A stretch of DNA of 64,000 nucleotides from Immundisolibacter sp. (GCF_014359565.1 NZ_JACIZD010000001.1:682001-746000); one strand, 5' to 3'; shown: positions 30,892-40,145, counted from the first letter of the stretch. Notes: a model not told the origin generated them from the letters alone. Made by a program: numbers and translations.

Positions 30892-31492
30892 GCGCACCGC
30901 TGAGCTGCCGCAGTCGCTGGCGTGCCGCCTGCTCGCGCGCCGGGTCGGCGTGCCGTTCGATGCCGACGGCATACATCGACGGCGGGTTGCGCACCACCTC
31001 CAGGCGGCCGAGGTAACTGACCTCGCCGGCGCGGACCTCGACCTCCAGTTCCGGCGCCCGGCGCGGCTGGACCCGGTACAGCTGTGGCCCTTCGCGCCAG
31101 TCGTGCGGGTTCACGATGTGATAGCCATCGCTGGGCATCGGATACAGGAAGCGCCGCGTCAGCGTGATGCTGCTGATGCGGCCTTCGAGGGACACCAGGC
31201 GGTAGCGTCCCGGTGCCAGGTCCGGAATGACCATGAATTCGGTGCACTGGTAGCCACTGCGGTGCATGCCAAGCCCTTTGCCGATGCCGCTGAGCACCGC
31301 GACCCCGTAGTCGATCGTCATCTCGGCCGGCGTGTAGGCACGCAGCGCGGCATCGACGATTACCACCCCGGCGTGCGCCGTGGGGGCGAGCTGCTCCGGC
31401 ACGAAGGGGCCGCAGCGGCGTTCGAAGTCGTCTGCGGCCGCTGCGGCGCCGCCGACCAACAGCGCCAGCAGGCAGCCGATCAGATGTTTCAT
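30839..31492 (-). CDS. Hypothetical exported protein
   Basis: I do not recognise this 217-residue protein. It has a clear signal peptide (MKHLIGCLLALLVGGAAAAA), so it is periplasmic or secreted. The mature part has two cysteines (ERRCGPF and GYQCTEF) that could form a disulfide, a beta-rich middle (YRLVSLEGRISSITLTRRF) and an Ala/Pro-rich tail. Its last 53 bases overlap the 3' end of the convergent PP-loop gene. The tail there (APATAPPAAAQP) is low complexity, so the overlap may be a late extension of the frame. Confidence 0.65.
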   Translation of the reverse strand: MKHLIGCLLALLVGGAAAAADDFERRCGPFVPEQLAPTAHAGVVIVDAALRAYTPAEMTIDYGVAVLSGIGKGLGMHRSGYQCTEFMVIPDLAPGRYRLVSLEGRISSITLTRRFLYPMPSDGYHIVNPHDWREGPQLYRVQPRRAPELEVEVRAGEVSYLGRLEVVRNPPSMYAVGIERHADPAREQAARQRLRQLSGAPTGASAPATAPPAAAQP

Positions 31493-31644
31493 TGCGGTAA
31501 CCTCCGGTGCGCGATGACGCGCCTGTTCGCATTCTAGGGAAAGGCTGAGGTATTCAGCGTGTGCCCAGGCTCGCGCGTTCGCCGCTGACTCGATGACGGC
31601 CAGGGACGGCCTGTTCCGGCATCCTGAGCGAGGAGGAGACGTGC

Positions 31645-33216
31645 ATGATTCTGCCGCGTGATTTGCTGCGCCGCTGCGGCGCGGCGTTGGCCGATCACCT
31701 TGCGTTCATCGACGGCGACCGGCGCCGCACCTGGGGCGACATGGACCGCCGCGCCGATCGCCTGGCCGCGGCCCTGCAGGGGCTCGGCATCGGCAAGGGC
31801 GACGTGTGCGCGGTGCTGGCGCACGACCGCGTAGAAGTGGTCGAGCACTGGTACGCCTGCCTGAAGCTGGGCGCGCTTCGCGTGGGCATCAACTGGCGCT
31901 ATGCGGCGCGCGAGATGCTGCACCTGCTGCACGACTCGTCGGCGCGCGCGCTGCTGGTGGAAGCATCCTGCGTGCCGCTGCTGGCCGGCGAACTGGACGC
32001 CCTGCGCCGGGCGGGGCTGATCCTGATCGGCTTTGGCGCCGGCCACGGTCTGCCGCTGGACTACGACACCCTGCTGGCCAAGGCGGACAGGCGTCCGACC
32101 CTGCCGGCACTGGCCGAAGACGACCTGATCGCCATCAGCTACACCACCGGCACCACCGGTCTGCCCAAGGGCGCGCTGTGGACGCAGCGCGGCGTGCGCG
32201 ATGCGCTGGTGTATTCGAGCCTGATGCTGGGCCTGCGCCAGTCGGACCTGTACTACGCGCCGTTTCCGATGGCCGGCGTGCCGCTGCTGTGTGCCACCTT
32301 GGGCTTGGTCAACGGCATGGCGGTGCTGCTGCCGGATGGCGATTTCGACGCCGCCCGCAGTCTGGAATTGATGGCCGAGCACCGCGCCACCACCGGCATC
32401 TTCGTGCCGACCATGCTGCAGCGGCTGCTGGAGCGCCACGCCGCTGGCCACCACGACCTGTCCGCGCTGCGCATGGTCAGCTACGGCTCCTCGCCGGCCA
32501 CGCCGCAGTTGATCCGCGGCGCCATGAGCCAGCTCGGCTGCGAGATGATCCAGCTGTATGGCCTCACCGAGGCCACCGCCGGCTGGCTGAGTTTCCTGCA
32601 GCACGAGGATCATCTGCAGGCGCTGGGCGGCCGTCCGGAGTTGCTCGGCTCCTGCGGACGGCCGGCGCTGCACGTCGACCTGTCCATCCGCGGCCCGGAC
32701 GGCCAGGCGCTGCCGGCCGGCGAAATCGGCGAAATCTGGGTCCAGGGCAGCGTCACAACGCCCGGTTACCTGAACCGCCCTGACGAGAACGCCGAGCTGC
32801 TGAGTGGCTCCTGGCTGCGCACGCATGACCTCGGTCGCATCGACGAGGAGGGTTACCTGTACCTGACCGACCGCAAGAAGTTTCTGATCATCACCGGCGG
32901 CTACAACGTGTACCCGGTGACGGTGGAGGCGGTGCTGGCCGAGCACCCGGCGGTGCGCGAGGTGGCCGTGGTCGGCGCGCCGCACCGGGATTGGGGCGAG
33001 GCGGTGGTGGCCATCGTCAGCCTCAGGCCCGGCCAGCGCGCCACGGTCGATGAACTGCTGGCGTTCTGCCGCCCGCGCCTGGGTCGCTTCGAGCAGCCCA
33101 AGCACGTCGTGTTCATGGATGAACTGCCCAAGGGCGCCACCGGCAAGATCGCCAAGGCCAATCTGCGCGACGGCCTGCGGGCCGATCCGGCAAGTCTGCC
33201 CTGGCCGGCCGCGTGA
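31645..33216 (+). CDS. Acyl-CoA ligase / AMP-binding enzyme
   Basis: A 523-residue adenylate-forming enzyme that activates a carboxylic acid with ATP and joins it to CoA. The ATP-binding core is YTTGTTGLPKG (166-176), the A5-type segment is QLYGLTEATAG, the hinge is YLTDRKKFLIITGGYNVYP, and the C-terminal catalytic lysine lies in PKGATGKIAKANL. These fit the fatty-acid and aromatic acid CoA ligase group; chain length or ring substrate cannot be read. The stop TGA overlaps the GTG start of the MFS gene (GTGA), so ligase and transporter are coupled, which suggests that the transporter imports the acid the ligase activates. Confidence 0.9.
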   Translation: MILPRDLLRRCGAALADHLAFIDGDRRRTWGDMDRRADRLAAALQGLGIGKGDVCAVLAHDRVEVVEHWYACLKLGALRVGINWRYAAREMLHLLHDSSARALLVEASCVPLLAGELDALRRAGLILIGFGAGHGLPLDYDTLLAKADRRPTLPALAEDDLIAISYTTGTTGLPKGALWTQRGVRDALVYSSLMLGLRQSDLYYAPFPMAGVPLLCATLGLVNGMAVLLPDGDFDAARSLELMAEHRATTGIFVPTMLQRLLERHAAGHHDLSALRMVSYGSSPATPQLIRGAMSQLGCEMIQLYGLTEATAGWLSFLQHEDHLQALGGRPELLGSCGRPALHVDLSIRGPDGQALPAGEIGEIWVQGSVTTPGYLNRPDENAELLSGSWLRTHDLGRIDEEGYLYLTDRKKFLIITGGYNVYPVTVEAVLAEHPAVREVAVVGAPHRDWGEAVVAIVSLRPGQRATVDELLAFCRPRLGRFEQPKHVVFMDELPKGATGKIAKANLRDGLRADPASLPWPAA

Positions 33217-34436
33217 GCGCCGGCCGGCCGGCGGCCTGGCGCAACGCCTGGACCATGCTGGCGCTGCTGATCGTGGGCCAGATGGCGATGTCGTCCGGAT
33301 CGTATCTGTGGGGTCCGCTGGCGCCGTTTCTGGTGGCCGAGCTGTCGGTCAGCAAGGCCCAGTTCGGCGCCGTGCAGTCCGCCTTCTACGTGGTTGGCGC
33401 GCTGATGGCGGTGCCGGCCGGCGTGCTGGCCGATCGCCTGGACGGGCGCTGGCTGCTGCTGGCCTGCCTGCTGGCGATGGCGATTCCGCTGGCCCTGCTC
33501 AGCCGCGCCAGCAGCTTGCTGACAGTAACCGTGCTGGCCGGGCTGTGCGGGCTTGGCAATGGCGCCATCAATCAGGTCGGCGCCCGCGGCGTACTGCACT
33601 GGTTTCCGCCGCAGCGGCGGGCCACGGCCATGGGCCTGCGCCAGACCGGCAACATGCTGGGCGCCGCGCTGGCCGCGGCGGCGCTGCCAGGTCTGGCTTC
33701 ATGGCTGGGCTGGCGCATGGCGGTACTGCTGGTGGCCGCCGGCGCAGGTCTCGCGGCGGTGCTCAGCGGCCTGTTGTATCGCGAGCGGCCGGTGGACCTC
33801 GACGCCGCGCCAGGCGCCGCCAGGCCGGGCCTCAAGGCCGTGGCCGGGCAGCTTTTCTCGAATCGACCCTTCGTGCGCCTGCTGCTGCTGGCGCCGTTCA
33901 TCGCCTACGCGCAGATTGCGATGACGACGTTCTTTGTGCTGTTCCTGACCGATCGCCAGGGCATTGCGGCCGCGGCAGCCGGCAGCTTGCTCAGCGGCGC
34001 CCTGCTCGCCGCAGCGCTGGGCCGGGTCGCCTGGGGCATGATCGCGGACCGCTTTTTCACTCACGCCCGCGGTCGTTGCCTGGCACTGGTGATGGCGCTC
34101 ACCGCAGCCGCGGCGACGGCGCTTGCGCTGTTGCCGGCCAACGGTCCGCTGATCGTGCCGGCGCTGGTCGGCCTGCTGTATGGCTTTTGCGCCATGGGCT
34201 GGCAGGGTCTGCTGATGATCGTGATCGCCGAGTCGGTCGGCATAGCCGTGGCCGGCACGGCGGTTGGCCTGCTGATCAATGTGGCCTGGGGCGGCTTCGT
34301 GCTGGGGCCGGTGGCGTTCGGCGCGCTGGTCGACGGACCCGGCTACGGTACGGCCTGGGCGTCGGTTGCACTGGTTTCCGCGCTGTGCGCGCTGGCCTTG
34401 TGGCAGCCGCCCCCGGCCAGCCGAACGCCTGCCTGA
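33213..34436 (+). CDS. MFS transporter
   Basis: A 407-residue major facilitator superfamily permease with about twelve membrane spans in two six-span halves. The family loop GVLADRLDGRW lies between spans 2 and 3, and its counterpart GMIADRFFTHARGR lies between spans 8 and 9. The start GTG 33213 overlaps the stop of the acyl-CoA ligase gene by 4 bases. The coupling makes uptake of an organic acid the most sensible guess, by analogy with aromatic-acid and fatty-acid MFS carriers. The substrate is unproven. Confidence 0.9.
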   Translation: MSAGRPAAWRNAWTMLALLIVGQMAMSSGSYLWGPLAPFLVAELSVSKAQFGAVQSAFYVVGALMAVPAGVLADRLDGRWLLLACLLAMAIPLALLSRASSLLTVTVLAGLCGLGNGAINQVGARGVLHWFPPQRRATAMGLRQTGNMLGAALAAAALPGLASWLGWRMAVLLVAAGAGLAAVLSGLLYRERPVDLDAAPGAARPGLKAVAGQLFSNRPFVRLLLLAPFIAYAQIAMTTFFVLFLTDRQGIAAAAAGSLLSGALLAAALGRVAWGMIADRFFTHARGRCLALVMALTAAAATALALLPANGPLIVPALVGLLYGFCAMGWQGLLMIVIAESVGIAVAGTAVGLLINVAWGGFVLGPVAFGALVDGPGYGTAWASVALVSALCALALWQPPPASRTPA

Positions 34437-34461
34437 GTCGACTCCGGCCGGTCGGCGGGCG

Positions 34462-34983
34462 TTACAGCCGCGTCACCACCTCGTCCAGGCGGCGCCGGGG
34501 GGTGGGGGCAGGCAGCTCGGCCGGGTAGCCGACGCTGATGATGGCCACCGGGTCCAGGTGCTGCGCCAGTTCCAGTTGGGCGCACACCCGGTCGCGGTCG
34601 AAGCGGCCGACCCAGGCCGAGGCCAGGCCCGCGGCGACGGCGGCCAGTTGCGCATAGGCGGCGGCGATGGTGGCGTCCTGGGTCGCGAACAGCTCGCAGC
34701 CGCGGGCGCCGAAGCGTTCGCGCGGCCGTTCGCGGTCGGCGCAGAACACAAGTGCCAGGGGCGCCTCGGCGAGGAAGGTCTGGTCCGGGGCGGCCTCCTG
34801 CAGGCGGCCGCGGGCGTCGGCTGCGGTCAGGACGAACACGTGGTAGGACTGCAAGTCGCCGGCCGACGGGGCGGTCGATACCGCCTCCAGGATGGCGTGC
34901 AGTTTTTCCGCTTCGACCGGCATGTCCGGCTGGTAGCGACGCACCGAGTGGCGGTGGCGTACGGTCTGGAAGAAGTCCCACAT
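34462..34983 (-). CDS. Nitroreductase family protein
   Basis: A 173-residue FMN-dependent oxidoreductase. The N-terminal HRHSVRRYQPDMPVE is the FMN phosphate-binding signature of the family, PSAGDLQSYHVFVL carries the next flavin contact, and the SVGYPAELP segment closes the fold. Nitroreductases reduce nitro groups, quinones or related compounds with NAD(P)H; some relatives (BluB) make the cobalamin lower ligand. At 173 residues it is shorter than BluB and lacks obvious BluB features, so a general nitroreductase is more likely. It is convergent with the MFS gene. Confidence 0.85.
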   Translation of the reverse strand: MWDFFQTVRHRHSVRRYQPDMPVEAEKLHAILEAVSTAPSAGDLQSYHVFVLTAADARGRLQEAAPDQTFLAEAPLALVFCADRERPRERFGARGCELFATQDATIAAAYAQLAAVAAGLASAWVGRFDRDRVCAQLELAQHLDPVAIISVGYPAELPAPTPRRRLDEVVTRL

Positions 34984-35015
34984 GGCGGCACGCTCCTCGC
35001 CGCGCCGGGCGGCGT

Positions 35016-35819
35016 TTACTGCACGGTGGCCAGTTTGCCGGCCCGCTCGGTGGCCGGATGGCTCGGGTAGTTCAGGTTCAGCACGCGCAGGGCGTCGGTG
35101 GCCTGCGTCTCAAGCCCAAGGATACGGTACGCGGTGACCATCAGTTCCAGCGCTTCGGGCGTAAATTCGCTGCGCGGGTAGGTTTCGACAACGTGGCGGG
35201 CGCGGGCGGCCACCGCCAGGTAGGCACCGCGCTTCATGTAGTAACGGGCCACCAGGATGTCCTGTTCGGCCATCTGGTTGCGCAGATAGACCATGCGCTG
35301 GCGGGCGTCCGGGGCGTAGCGGCTGTCCGGGAAGCTGCGCAGCAGCTGGCCGAAGCTGTCGAAGGCCTGGCGGGCGTTGTTCATGTCGCGTGCGGCGAGG
35401 TTCTGCGGCAGCCATTTTTCCAGGATCGACACTTCGCGCTTGAAGTGCACCAGGCCTTTCAGGTAGTAGGCGTACTCGACATTCGGGTGCAGCGGGTACA
35501 GGCGCACGAAGCGGTCGGCGGCCTCGATGGCCAGTTCCGCGTCGCCGTTCTTGTAGTAGGCGTAGGCGACGTCGATCAGGGACTGCTGCGAGTAGACGCC
35601 ATAGGGGTAGCGCGCTTCGAGCTTCTCGTACAGGTCGATGGCTTCCTGGTAGCCGCCGTCGAGCGTGGCCTTGCGGGCTTCCTGGTAGAGCTTTTCCACC
35701 GACCAGCCTTCGGTGCGATCTTCGGTTTTCTTGGTGCCCGGCTCGCCGCCGCAGGCAGCCAGCAGTGCAATCAGGGCCAGGCAGCACAGACGCAGGCCGA
35801 CACGGGGCGACAGGGGCAC
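35016..35819 (-). CDS. bamD: Outer membrane assembly lipoprotein BamD
   Basis: An essential part of the BAM complex that folds outer-membrane proteins. The 267-residue protein has a lipoprotein signal (LALIALLAACGG, Cys in the lipobox) and tetratricopeptide-like helix pairs: LYQEARKATLDGGYQEAIDLYEKL is the first, and DFVRLYPLHP-like segments repeat through ARHVVETYPRSEFTPEALEL. The start is GTG 35819 (VPLSPRVGLRL), with GAGAA seven bases upstream. Longer in-frame extensions run antisense through rluD and are not credible. Divergence from rluD is the usual gammaproteobacterial layout. Confidence 0.93.
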   Translation of the reverse strand: MPLSPRVGLRLCCLALIALLAACGGEPGTKKTEDRTEGWSVEKLYQEARKATLDGGYQEAIDLYEKLEARYPYGVYSQQSLIDVAYAYYKNGDAELAIEAADRFVRLYPLHPNVEYAYYLKGLVHFKREVSILEKWLPQNLAARDMNNARQAFDSFGQLLRSFPDSRYAPDARQRMVYLRNQMAEQDILVARYYMKRGAYLAVAARARHVVETYPRSEFTPEALELMVTAYRILGLETQATDALRVLNLNYPSHPATERAGKLATVQ

Positions 35820-35887
35820 GGGCGATTCTCGGCAGGGCAGGGTCGCGGCGCGCCTTAGAATGGCGCACGACGCGGCAAGGGACACAC

Positions 35888-36844
35888 ATGGAAGCGCGCG
35901 AACTATATCAAACACCCCCCGAGCTGGCCGGTCAGCGGTTGGACCAGGTGCTGGCCCTGCTGCTGCCGGAATACTCGCGCAGCCGGCTGCAGGAGTGGAT
36001 CCGCGACGGCCGGGTGGCGGTGGACGGTGCGCAGCTGGCGGCCAGCGGCCGTCTGCGTGGGGGCGAGCAGATCTGCGTGCAGGTGCCGCGGCAGAACGCC
36101 GATGCCGTGCCGGCGGCCGAGGCGATTGCGCTCGACATCGTTCACGAGGATGCCGACCTGCTGGTGGTGAACAAGCCGGCCGGTTTGGTGGTGCATCCGG
36201 GTGCCGGCAACCCGGTCGGTACGCTGATGAACGCGCTGCTGCACTACGATCCGGGCTTGGCCGACGTGCCGCGGGCCGGCATCGTGCATCGCCTGGACAA
36301 GGACACCACTGGCCTGCTGCTGGTGGCCCGCACGCTGCCGGCGCACAAGCGCCTGGTGGAGCAGCTCGCGGCGCGTGAGGTACACCGCGAGTATCTGGCA
36401 CTGGTGCAGGGGCAGATCATCGCCGGCGGCACGGTGGACGCGCCGATCGGTCGGCACCGCCAGGATCGCACGCGCATGGCGGTCAGCCAGGGCGGTCGCG
36501 AGGCGGTGACGCACTACCGGGTGGCGCAGCGCTTTCGCCAGCACACGCTGCTGCGGGTGATGCTGGAGACCGGCCGAACGCACCAGATTCGCGTGCACCT
36601 GGCGAGCATCGGTCATGCGGTGGTGGGGGATCCGACCTACAGTCGCCTGCGTCTGCCGGCCGGCGCCAGCGCCGAATGCGTGGCGGCGCTGGGTGGATTC
36701 CGCCGGCAGGCGCTGCACGCGGCGCGCCTGGAGCTGGCTCACCCGATCAGCGACGAGCCGCTGGAATTCTCGGCCCCGCTGCCGGCCGACATGGCGGATT
36801 TGTTGGACGTGCTGGCGCGGGACACGGAGCAGGCCGGTGCCTGA
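35888..36844 (+). CDS. rluD: 23S rRNA pseudouridine synthase RluD
   Basis: Isomerises uridines 1911, 1915 and 1917 in helix 69 of 23S rRNA. An S4-like RNA-binding domain comes first (RLDQVLALLLPEYSRSRLQEWI). The catalytic domain has HRLDKDTTGLL with Asp137 as nucleophile, NKPAGLVVHPG upstream and GRTHQIRVHLASIGH downstream. The 318 residues are the normal length. ATG 35888 has AAGGGA upstream. The 3' end overlaps the pgeF start by 8 bases, a conserved pairing. Confidence 0.94.
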   Translation: MEARELYQTPPELAGQRLDQVLALLLPEYSRSRLQEWIRDGRVAVDGAQLAASGRLRGGEQICVQVPRQNADAVPAAEAIALDIVHEDADLLVVNKPAGLVVHPGAGNPVGTLMNALLHYDPGLADVPRAGIVHRLDKDTTGLLLVARTLPAHKRLVEQLAAREVHREYLALVQGQIIAGGTVDAPIGRHRQDRTRMAVSQGGREAVTHYRVAQRFRQHTLLRVMLETGRTHQIRVHLASIGHAVVGDPTYSRLRLPAGASAECVAALGGFRRQALHAARLELAHPISDEPLEFSAPLPADMADLLDVLARDTEQAGA

Positions 36845-37574
36845 AGTCGGGGTGTTCATGCCCGACTGGCCCTTGCCGCCCGGCGTGCGCGCGGCGAGCA
36901 CGACGCGCCTGGGCGGTGTCAGCCTCGGCGCTTATGGGGGCTTGAACCTCGGCGATCACGTCGGGGACGATCCGCGCGCCGTGGCGGCCAATCGCGCCGC
37001 CCTCACGCAGGCGCTCCGGCTGCCGGCGCCGCCGCTGTGGCTGTCGCAGGTGCACGGTAGCGCGGTCGCGGGCGCCGACGATCCGCTGGGCATCGCGGCC
37101 GATGCCCGCTACGCGGATCGCCCGGGCGTGGTGTGCGCGGTGCTCACCGCCGACTGTCTGCCCCTGCTGCTGTGCAGCGACGATGGCCGCGAGGTCGCCG
37201 CCGTGCACTGCGGCTGGCGTGGTCTGGCGGCCGGCATCGTCGGCCGCGCCTTGGCGCGTTTTGCGGCGGCGCCCAGTTCCGTCGGAGCGTGGCTGGGCCC
37301 GGCCATCGGTCCTGCCGCCTTCGAGGTCGGCGCCGAGGTGTGGGACATTTTCGTGTGCCGTGATTCGGGCGCGGCGAGCTGCTTTTGCGCGGGCACCGGC
37401 GGGCGCTGGCTGGCGGATTTATATGGTCTGGCGCGGCGTGATCTGGCCGCTGCCGGCGTGCAGCGCGTGTACGGAGGTGACCTGTGCACGGTGGCGGACC
37501 GCGAGCGGTTCTATTCCTACCGCCGCGACGGCGTCACCGGCCGCATGGCCAGCCTGGTCTGGCGCGAGGCCTGA
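36837..37574 (+). CDS. pgeF: Peptidoglycan editing factor PgeF (YfiH, laccase-domain family)
   Basis: A 245-residue cytoplasmic enzyme that removes wrongly incorporated residues from peptidoglycan precursors. The zinc/catalytic set is visible: Cys107 in TADCLPLLLC, His124 in HCGWRG, and a His in SQVHGSAV near residue 73. The start is GTG 36837: GGAG lies seven bases upstream, and this numbering puts Cys107 and His124 where I recall them in E. coli YfiH. An ATG at 36858 would drop 7 residues. It overlaps the end of rluD by 8 bases and is likely co-transcribed with it. Confidence 0.92.
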   Translation: MPEVGVFMPDWPLPPGVRAASTTRLGGVSLGAYGGLNLGDHVGDDPRAVAANRAALTQALRLPAPPLWLSQVHGSAVAGADDPLGIAADARYADRPGVVCAVLTADCLPLLLCSDDGREVAAVHCGWRGLAAGIVGRALARFAAAPSSVGAWLGPAIGPAAFEVGAEVWDIFVCRDSGAASCFCAGTGGRWLADLYGLARRDLAAAGVQRVYGGDLCTVADRERFYSYRRDGVTGRMASLVWREA

Positions 37575-37588
37575 GTTAGGCTGTACCC

Positions 37589-39718
37589 ATGAAGTGGATG
37601 CGTCGCCTGTTGTTCATCGTCGCGCTGCTGGTGGCCGCGCTGGTCGCCGCCGCGCTGCTGCTGCCGCGCCTGGTGGACAGCGAAACCCTGCGCAGCATGC
37701 TGGTCATTGCGGCCCGCACGCACACCGGCCGCGAGCTTACGGTCGAGGGTGAGGTGCACTTCGCGCTGTTGCCGCGCCCGGCGGTGGTCCTGCCGCGCCT
37801 GCGGCTTGCCAATGCCGAAGGCTTTGGCGCCGAGCCGTTTGCCAGCCTGGAAGAGGCGCGCGCCAACCTGCGTCTGTGGCCGTTGCTGCGGGGGCGCTTG
37901 CAGGTGGCCAGCGTCCACGTCGACCGCCCGCAACTGCGCCTGATGGTGGACGCCCGCGGCCACAGCAACTGGGCAGACCTGTTGCCGCAGCCGCAGCCCG
38001 CGCCGCCAGCCCGCGGTGCGTCGAGTTCCGGCGGTGTCATGACGGGTCTTGCCGGGCGGGTCGGCATCGGCCAGCTGACGCTGCGCGAGGCCGATATCCT
38101 GTGGACCGATCAGGCGAGCGGGCGCTGGGCGCGGCTGCACGATCTGGACATTGCGCTGGGCGCGCTCGACCCGGGCGGCCCGTTGCCGCTGAGCGCCAGC
38201 GGCGTGATCGATACCGGCGACCCCCAGCGCAGCGCACAGCTCGAACTGGCCGCCACGGCGCAGCGCGCCGCGAATGGCACTTGGCGCGCTGAGGATCTGC
38301 GGCTGGATGCCGTCCTCGGCGGTGCGCCGCTGCGTGAGGCGCTGACGCTGCGCCTGACCGCGGATGCCGGCTTCGATCCGGCGCAGACCCGTCTGCGGCT
38401 GCGCCGCCTGATGCTCGAAGGCGATCCGGTGCAGCTGCGCGGCGAACTGACGCTGGCGCGCGGCGACGACGCGGTACCGGTACTGGGCGCGCAGCTGCGC
38501 CTGGAGCGGCTCGACGCACGGGCGCTGGCGACGCTGTTCGGGCAGACTCTGACGACGGCCGATCCGCAAGCCCTGACGCGCATCGAGGGCGACCTCGACA
38601 TCGGTGCCAACACGAGCGAAATCAACCTGGCGCGCATCGATCTGGCGGTTGATGACAGCCACTGGCGCGGCACTGCGCGTGTGAGCGATTTTTCCGATCC
38701 GGCCCTGCGTTTCGCGCTGGAGGTCGATCGGCTCGATCTGGATCGCTACCTGCCCGGCGAGCCGGCGCCGGCGCAGCACGCGCCGGCCACCGGCACCGAA
38801 CCCACGCCCGCGGCGCCGGCCGGCTCGCCGGCCGATGCGCTGCGCCGTCTGGCGCGGCTGGACCTGGACGGCACGCTCAATGTGGCGACGCTGACCGTGC
38901 GCGGGCTGAGCTTCGAGCGCGTCGCGCTGCGGGCGCGTTCAGGCGACGGTCAGATGACGCTGCAACCGGTCAGCGCCAGTCTGTACGGCGGCAGTGCCGA
39001 GGCCAGTGCGCAGGTCGACGTGCGGCGCAGCGAGCCCGCGCTTCGCCTGAAACTGGCTGCCACCGACGTGGCAGCCGGTCCGCTGCTGGCGGCCCTGACC
39101 GGGAAGGACGCCTTACAGGGACGCATTGCGCTGGGTGGCGAACTGACGGGCGCGGCCGCCACCGGCGATGCCCTGCTGCGCAGTCTGAACGGCACGGCGC
39201 GCCTGAGCAGCAGCGACGGCGTGCTCAAGGGCATCAACGCTGACCGCAGTATCTGCCAGGCGCGCGCGGTGATAGCCCGGACGCGCGACAAGGACGCCGA
39301 AGAATGTGATCCGAGTCCCGACACGCGGTTCTCGGCGCTGCGCATGAGCGGCCCGATCGCGGCCGGCGTATGGCGCAGCGAAGATCTCATGCTCGAGCAG
39401 GTGCGTTTTCGGCCCGGCCGCTTCTATCGCATCACCGGCGCCGGCACGCTGGATCTGGCCAGCAGCGAGATCGACTATCGGCTCAAGGCGGCGTCGGTAC
39501 GTCGCAGCGCTGATGGCGCGGCCCAGGAGGATGCCCGCGAGGCGCCGGTGCCGCTGCGGGTGCGCGGCCGACCCGGCGCCTTCAAGGTGGAGCCGGAATT
39601 GAAGGACGCCCTGCGTGATGAGGCCGTGCGCCGCCTGCAGGAGAAGCTCGGGCCGAAGCCGGACGGGGCGCGCGAGTCGTCGGGCAAGACCATGCTGCGC
39701 GGCCTGTTCGGGCGTTGA
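37589..39718 (+). CDS. AsmA family protein
   Basis: A 709-residue inner-membrane protein with one N-terminal span (LLFIVALLVAALVAAALLLP) and a large periplasmic part. The first 120 residues (LTVEGEVHFALLPRPAVVLPRLRLANAEGF) are the AsmA domain. The middle and C-terminal part is beta-rich, with GTARLSSSDGVLKGINADRS and ITGAGTLDLASSEIDY typical of AsmA C-termini. AsmA/TamB-like proteins form long grooves that help lipid or outer-membrane assembly. It follows pgeF by 14 bases and may share its transcript. The next 121 bases to the tRNA gene hold the tRNA promoter. Confidence 0.88.
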   Translation: MKWMRRLLFIVALLVAALVAAALLLPRLVDSETLRSMLVIAARTHTGRELTVEGEVHFALLPRPAVVLPRLRLANAEGFGAEPFASLEEARANLRLWPLLRGRLQVASVHVDRPQLRLMVDARGHSNWADLLPQPQPAPPARGASSSGGVMTGLAGRVGIGQLTLREADILWTDQASGRWARLHDLDIALGALDPGGPLPLSASGVIDTGDPQRSAQLELAATAQRAANGTWRAEDLRLDAVLGGAPLREALTLRLTADAGFDPAQTRLRLRRLMLEGDPVQLRGELTLARGDDAVPVLGAQLRLERLDARALATLFGQTLTTADPQALTRIEGDLDIGANTSEINLARIDLAVDDSHWRGTARVSDFSDPALRFALEVDRLDLDRYLPGEPAPAQHAPATGTEPTPAAPAGSPADALRRLARLDLDGTLNVATLTVRGLSFERVALRARSGDGQMTLQPVSASLYGGSAEASAQVDVRRSEPALRLKLAATDVAAGPLLAALTGKDALQGRIALGGELTGAAATGDALLRSLNGTARLSSSDGVLKGINADRSICQARAVIARTRDKDAEECDPSPDTRFSALRMSGPIAAGVWRSEDLMLEQVRFRPGRFYRITGAGTLDLASSEIDYRLKAASVRRSADGAAQEDAREAPVPLRVRGRPGAFKVEPELKDALRDEAVRRLQEKLGPKPDGARESSGKTMLRGLFGR

Positions 39719-39799
39719 CCCCGGGCGCAGGCGCATCGCGCCCCTCGTGCGGGCGGGCGGTTTGCGCCCGGCAGTCCGATCAAGGTGGTCGCCCGCTGC

Positions 39800-39829
39800 T
39801 TGCCGTTACGGAAAGCCGGTGGCTAGAAT
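39800..39829 (+). promoter_or_regulatory. Promoter of tRNA-Gly(CCC)
   Basis: TTGCCG (39800-39805) and TAGAAT (39824-39829) are separated by 18 bases. The -10 box ends ten bases before the tRNA, and the following bases GCCGGTCCCC form a GC-rich discriminator, which is typical of growth-rate and stringent control of stable RNA. Confidence 0.75.
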
Positions 39830-39839
39830 GCCGGTCCCC

Positions 39840-39913
39840 GCGGGTGTAGTTCAATGGTAGAACGGGAGCTTCCCAAGCTCTCAGCGAGGGTTCGATTCCC
39901 TTCACCCGCTCCA
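39840..39913 (+). tRNA. tRNA-Gly (anticodon CCC)
   Basis: A 74-base tRNA with CCA encoded. The acceptor GCGGGTG pairs with CACCCGC. D-stem GTTC/GAAC; anticodon stem GGAGC with loop TTCCCAA and GCTCT; T-loop TTCGATT. The anticodon CCC reads GGG. Its first 24 bases are identical to the second tRNA-Gly at 40207. Confidence 0.93.
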
Positions 39914-39967
39914 GATTCCCCGGTGGCGAGCAGTTTTGTGACCCGCGCGAGCGCCGACGGCCTTGAG

Positions 39968-39987
39968 CGGCTCCCTGCCGGGAGCCG
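39968..39987 (+). terminator. Hairpin after tRNA-Gly(CCC), no T-run
   Basis: CGGCTCCC (39968-39975), loop TGCC and GGGAGCCG (39980-39987) form a perfect 8-bp stem. No run of T follows, so it is either a processing or Rho-assisted end point or a weak terminator that separates this tRNA from the next promoter. Confidence 0.45.
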
Positions 39988-40015
39988 GGGCGGTGCCGTG
40001 CGCGCCGGCCACCCG

Positions 40016-40044
40016 TTGACGTCGCTGCGGATGGCCCAGATAAT
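40016..40044 (+). promoter_or_regulatory. Promoter of the tRNA-Tyr–Gly–Thr–tuf unit
   Basis: TTGACG (40016-40021), 17-base spacer, GATAAT (40039-40044). The discriminator GCGCGGC is GC-rich. The tRNA-Tyr gene begins 16 bases after the -10 box. It is an excellent sigma-70-type match. Confidence 0.82.
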
Positions 40045-40060
40045 GCGCGGCTATTTCCCC

Positions 40061-40145
40061 GGAGGGGTTCCCGAGCGGTCAAAGGGATCAGACTGTAAAT
40101 CTGACGGCTCAGCCTTCGGAGGTTCGAATCCTCCCCCCTCCACCA
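40061..40145 (+). tRNA. tRNA-Tyr (anticodon GTA)
   Basis: An 85-base class II tRNA with CCA encoded. The acceptor GGAGGGG pairs with CCCCTCC. The anticodon loop CTGTAAA carries GTA, flanked by the CAGA/TCTG stem. It has a long variable arm and T-arm GGAGG-TTCGAAT-CCTCC. Confidence 0.95.

Noticed and set aside
35820-36401. Upstream extension of bamD by nearly 200 codons
   Set aside because: It would be antisense to rluD, and a lipoprotein signal begins right at GTG 35819.
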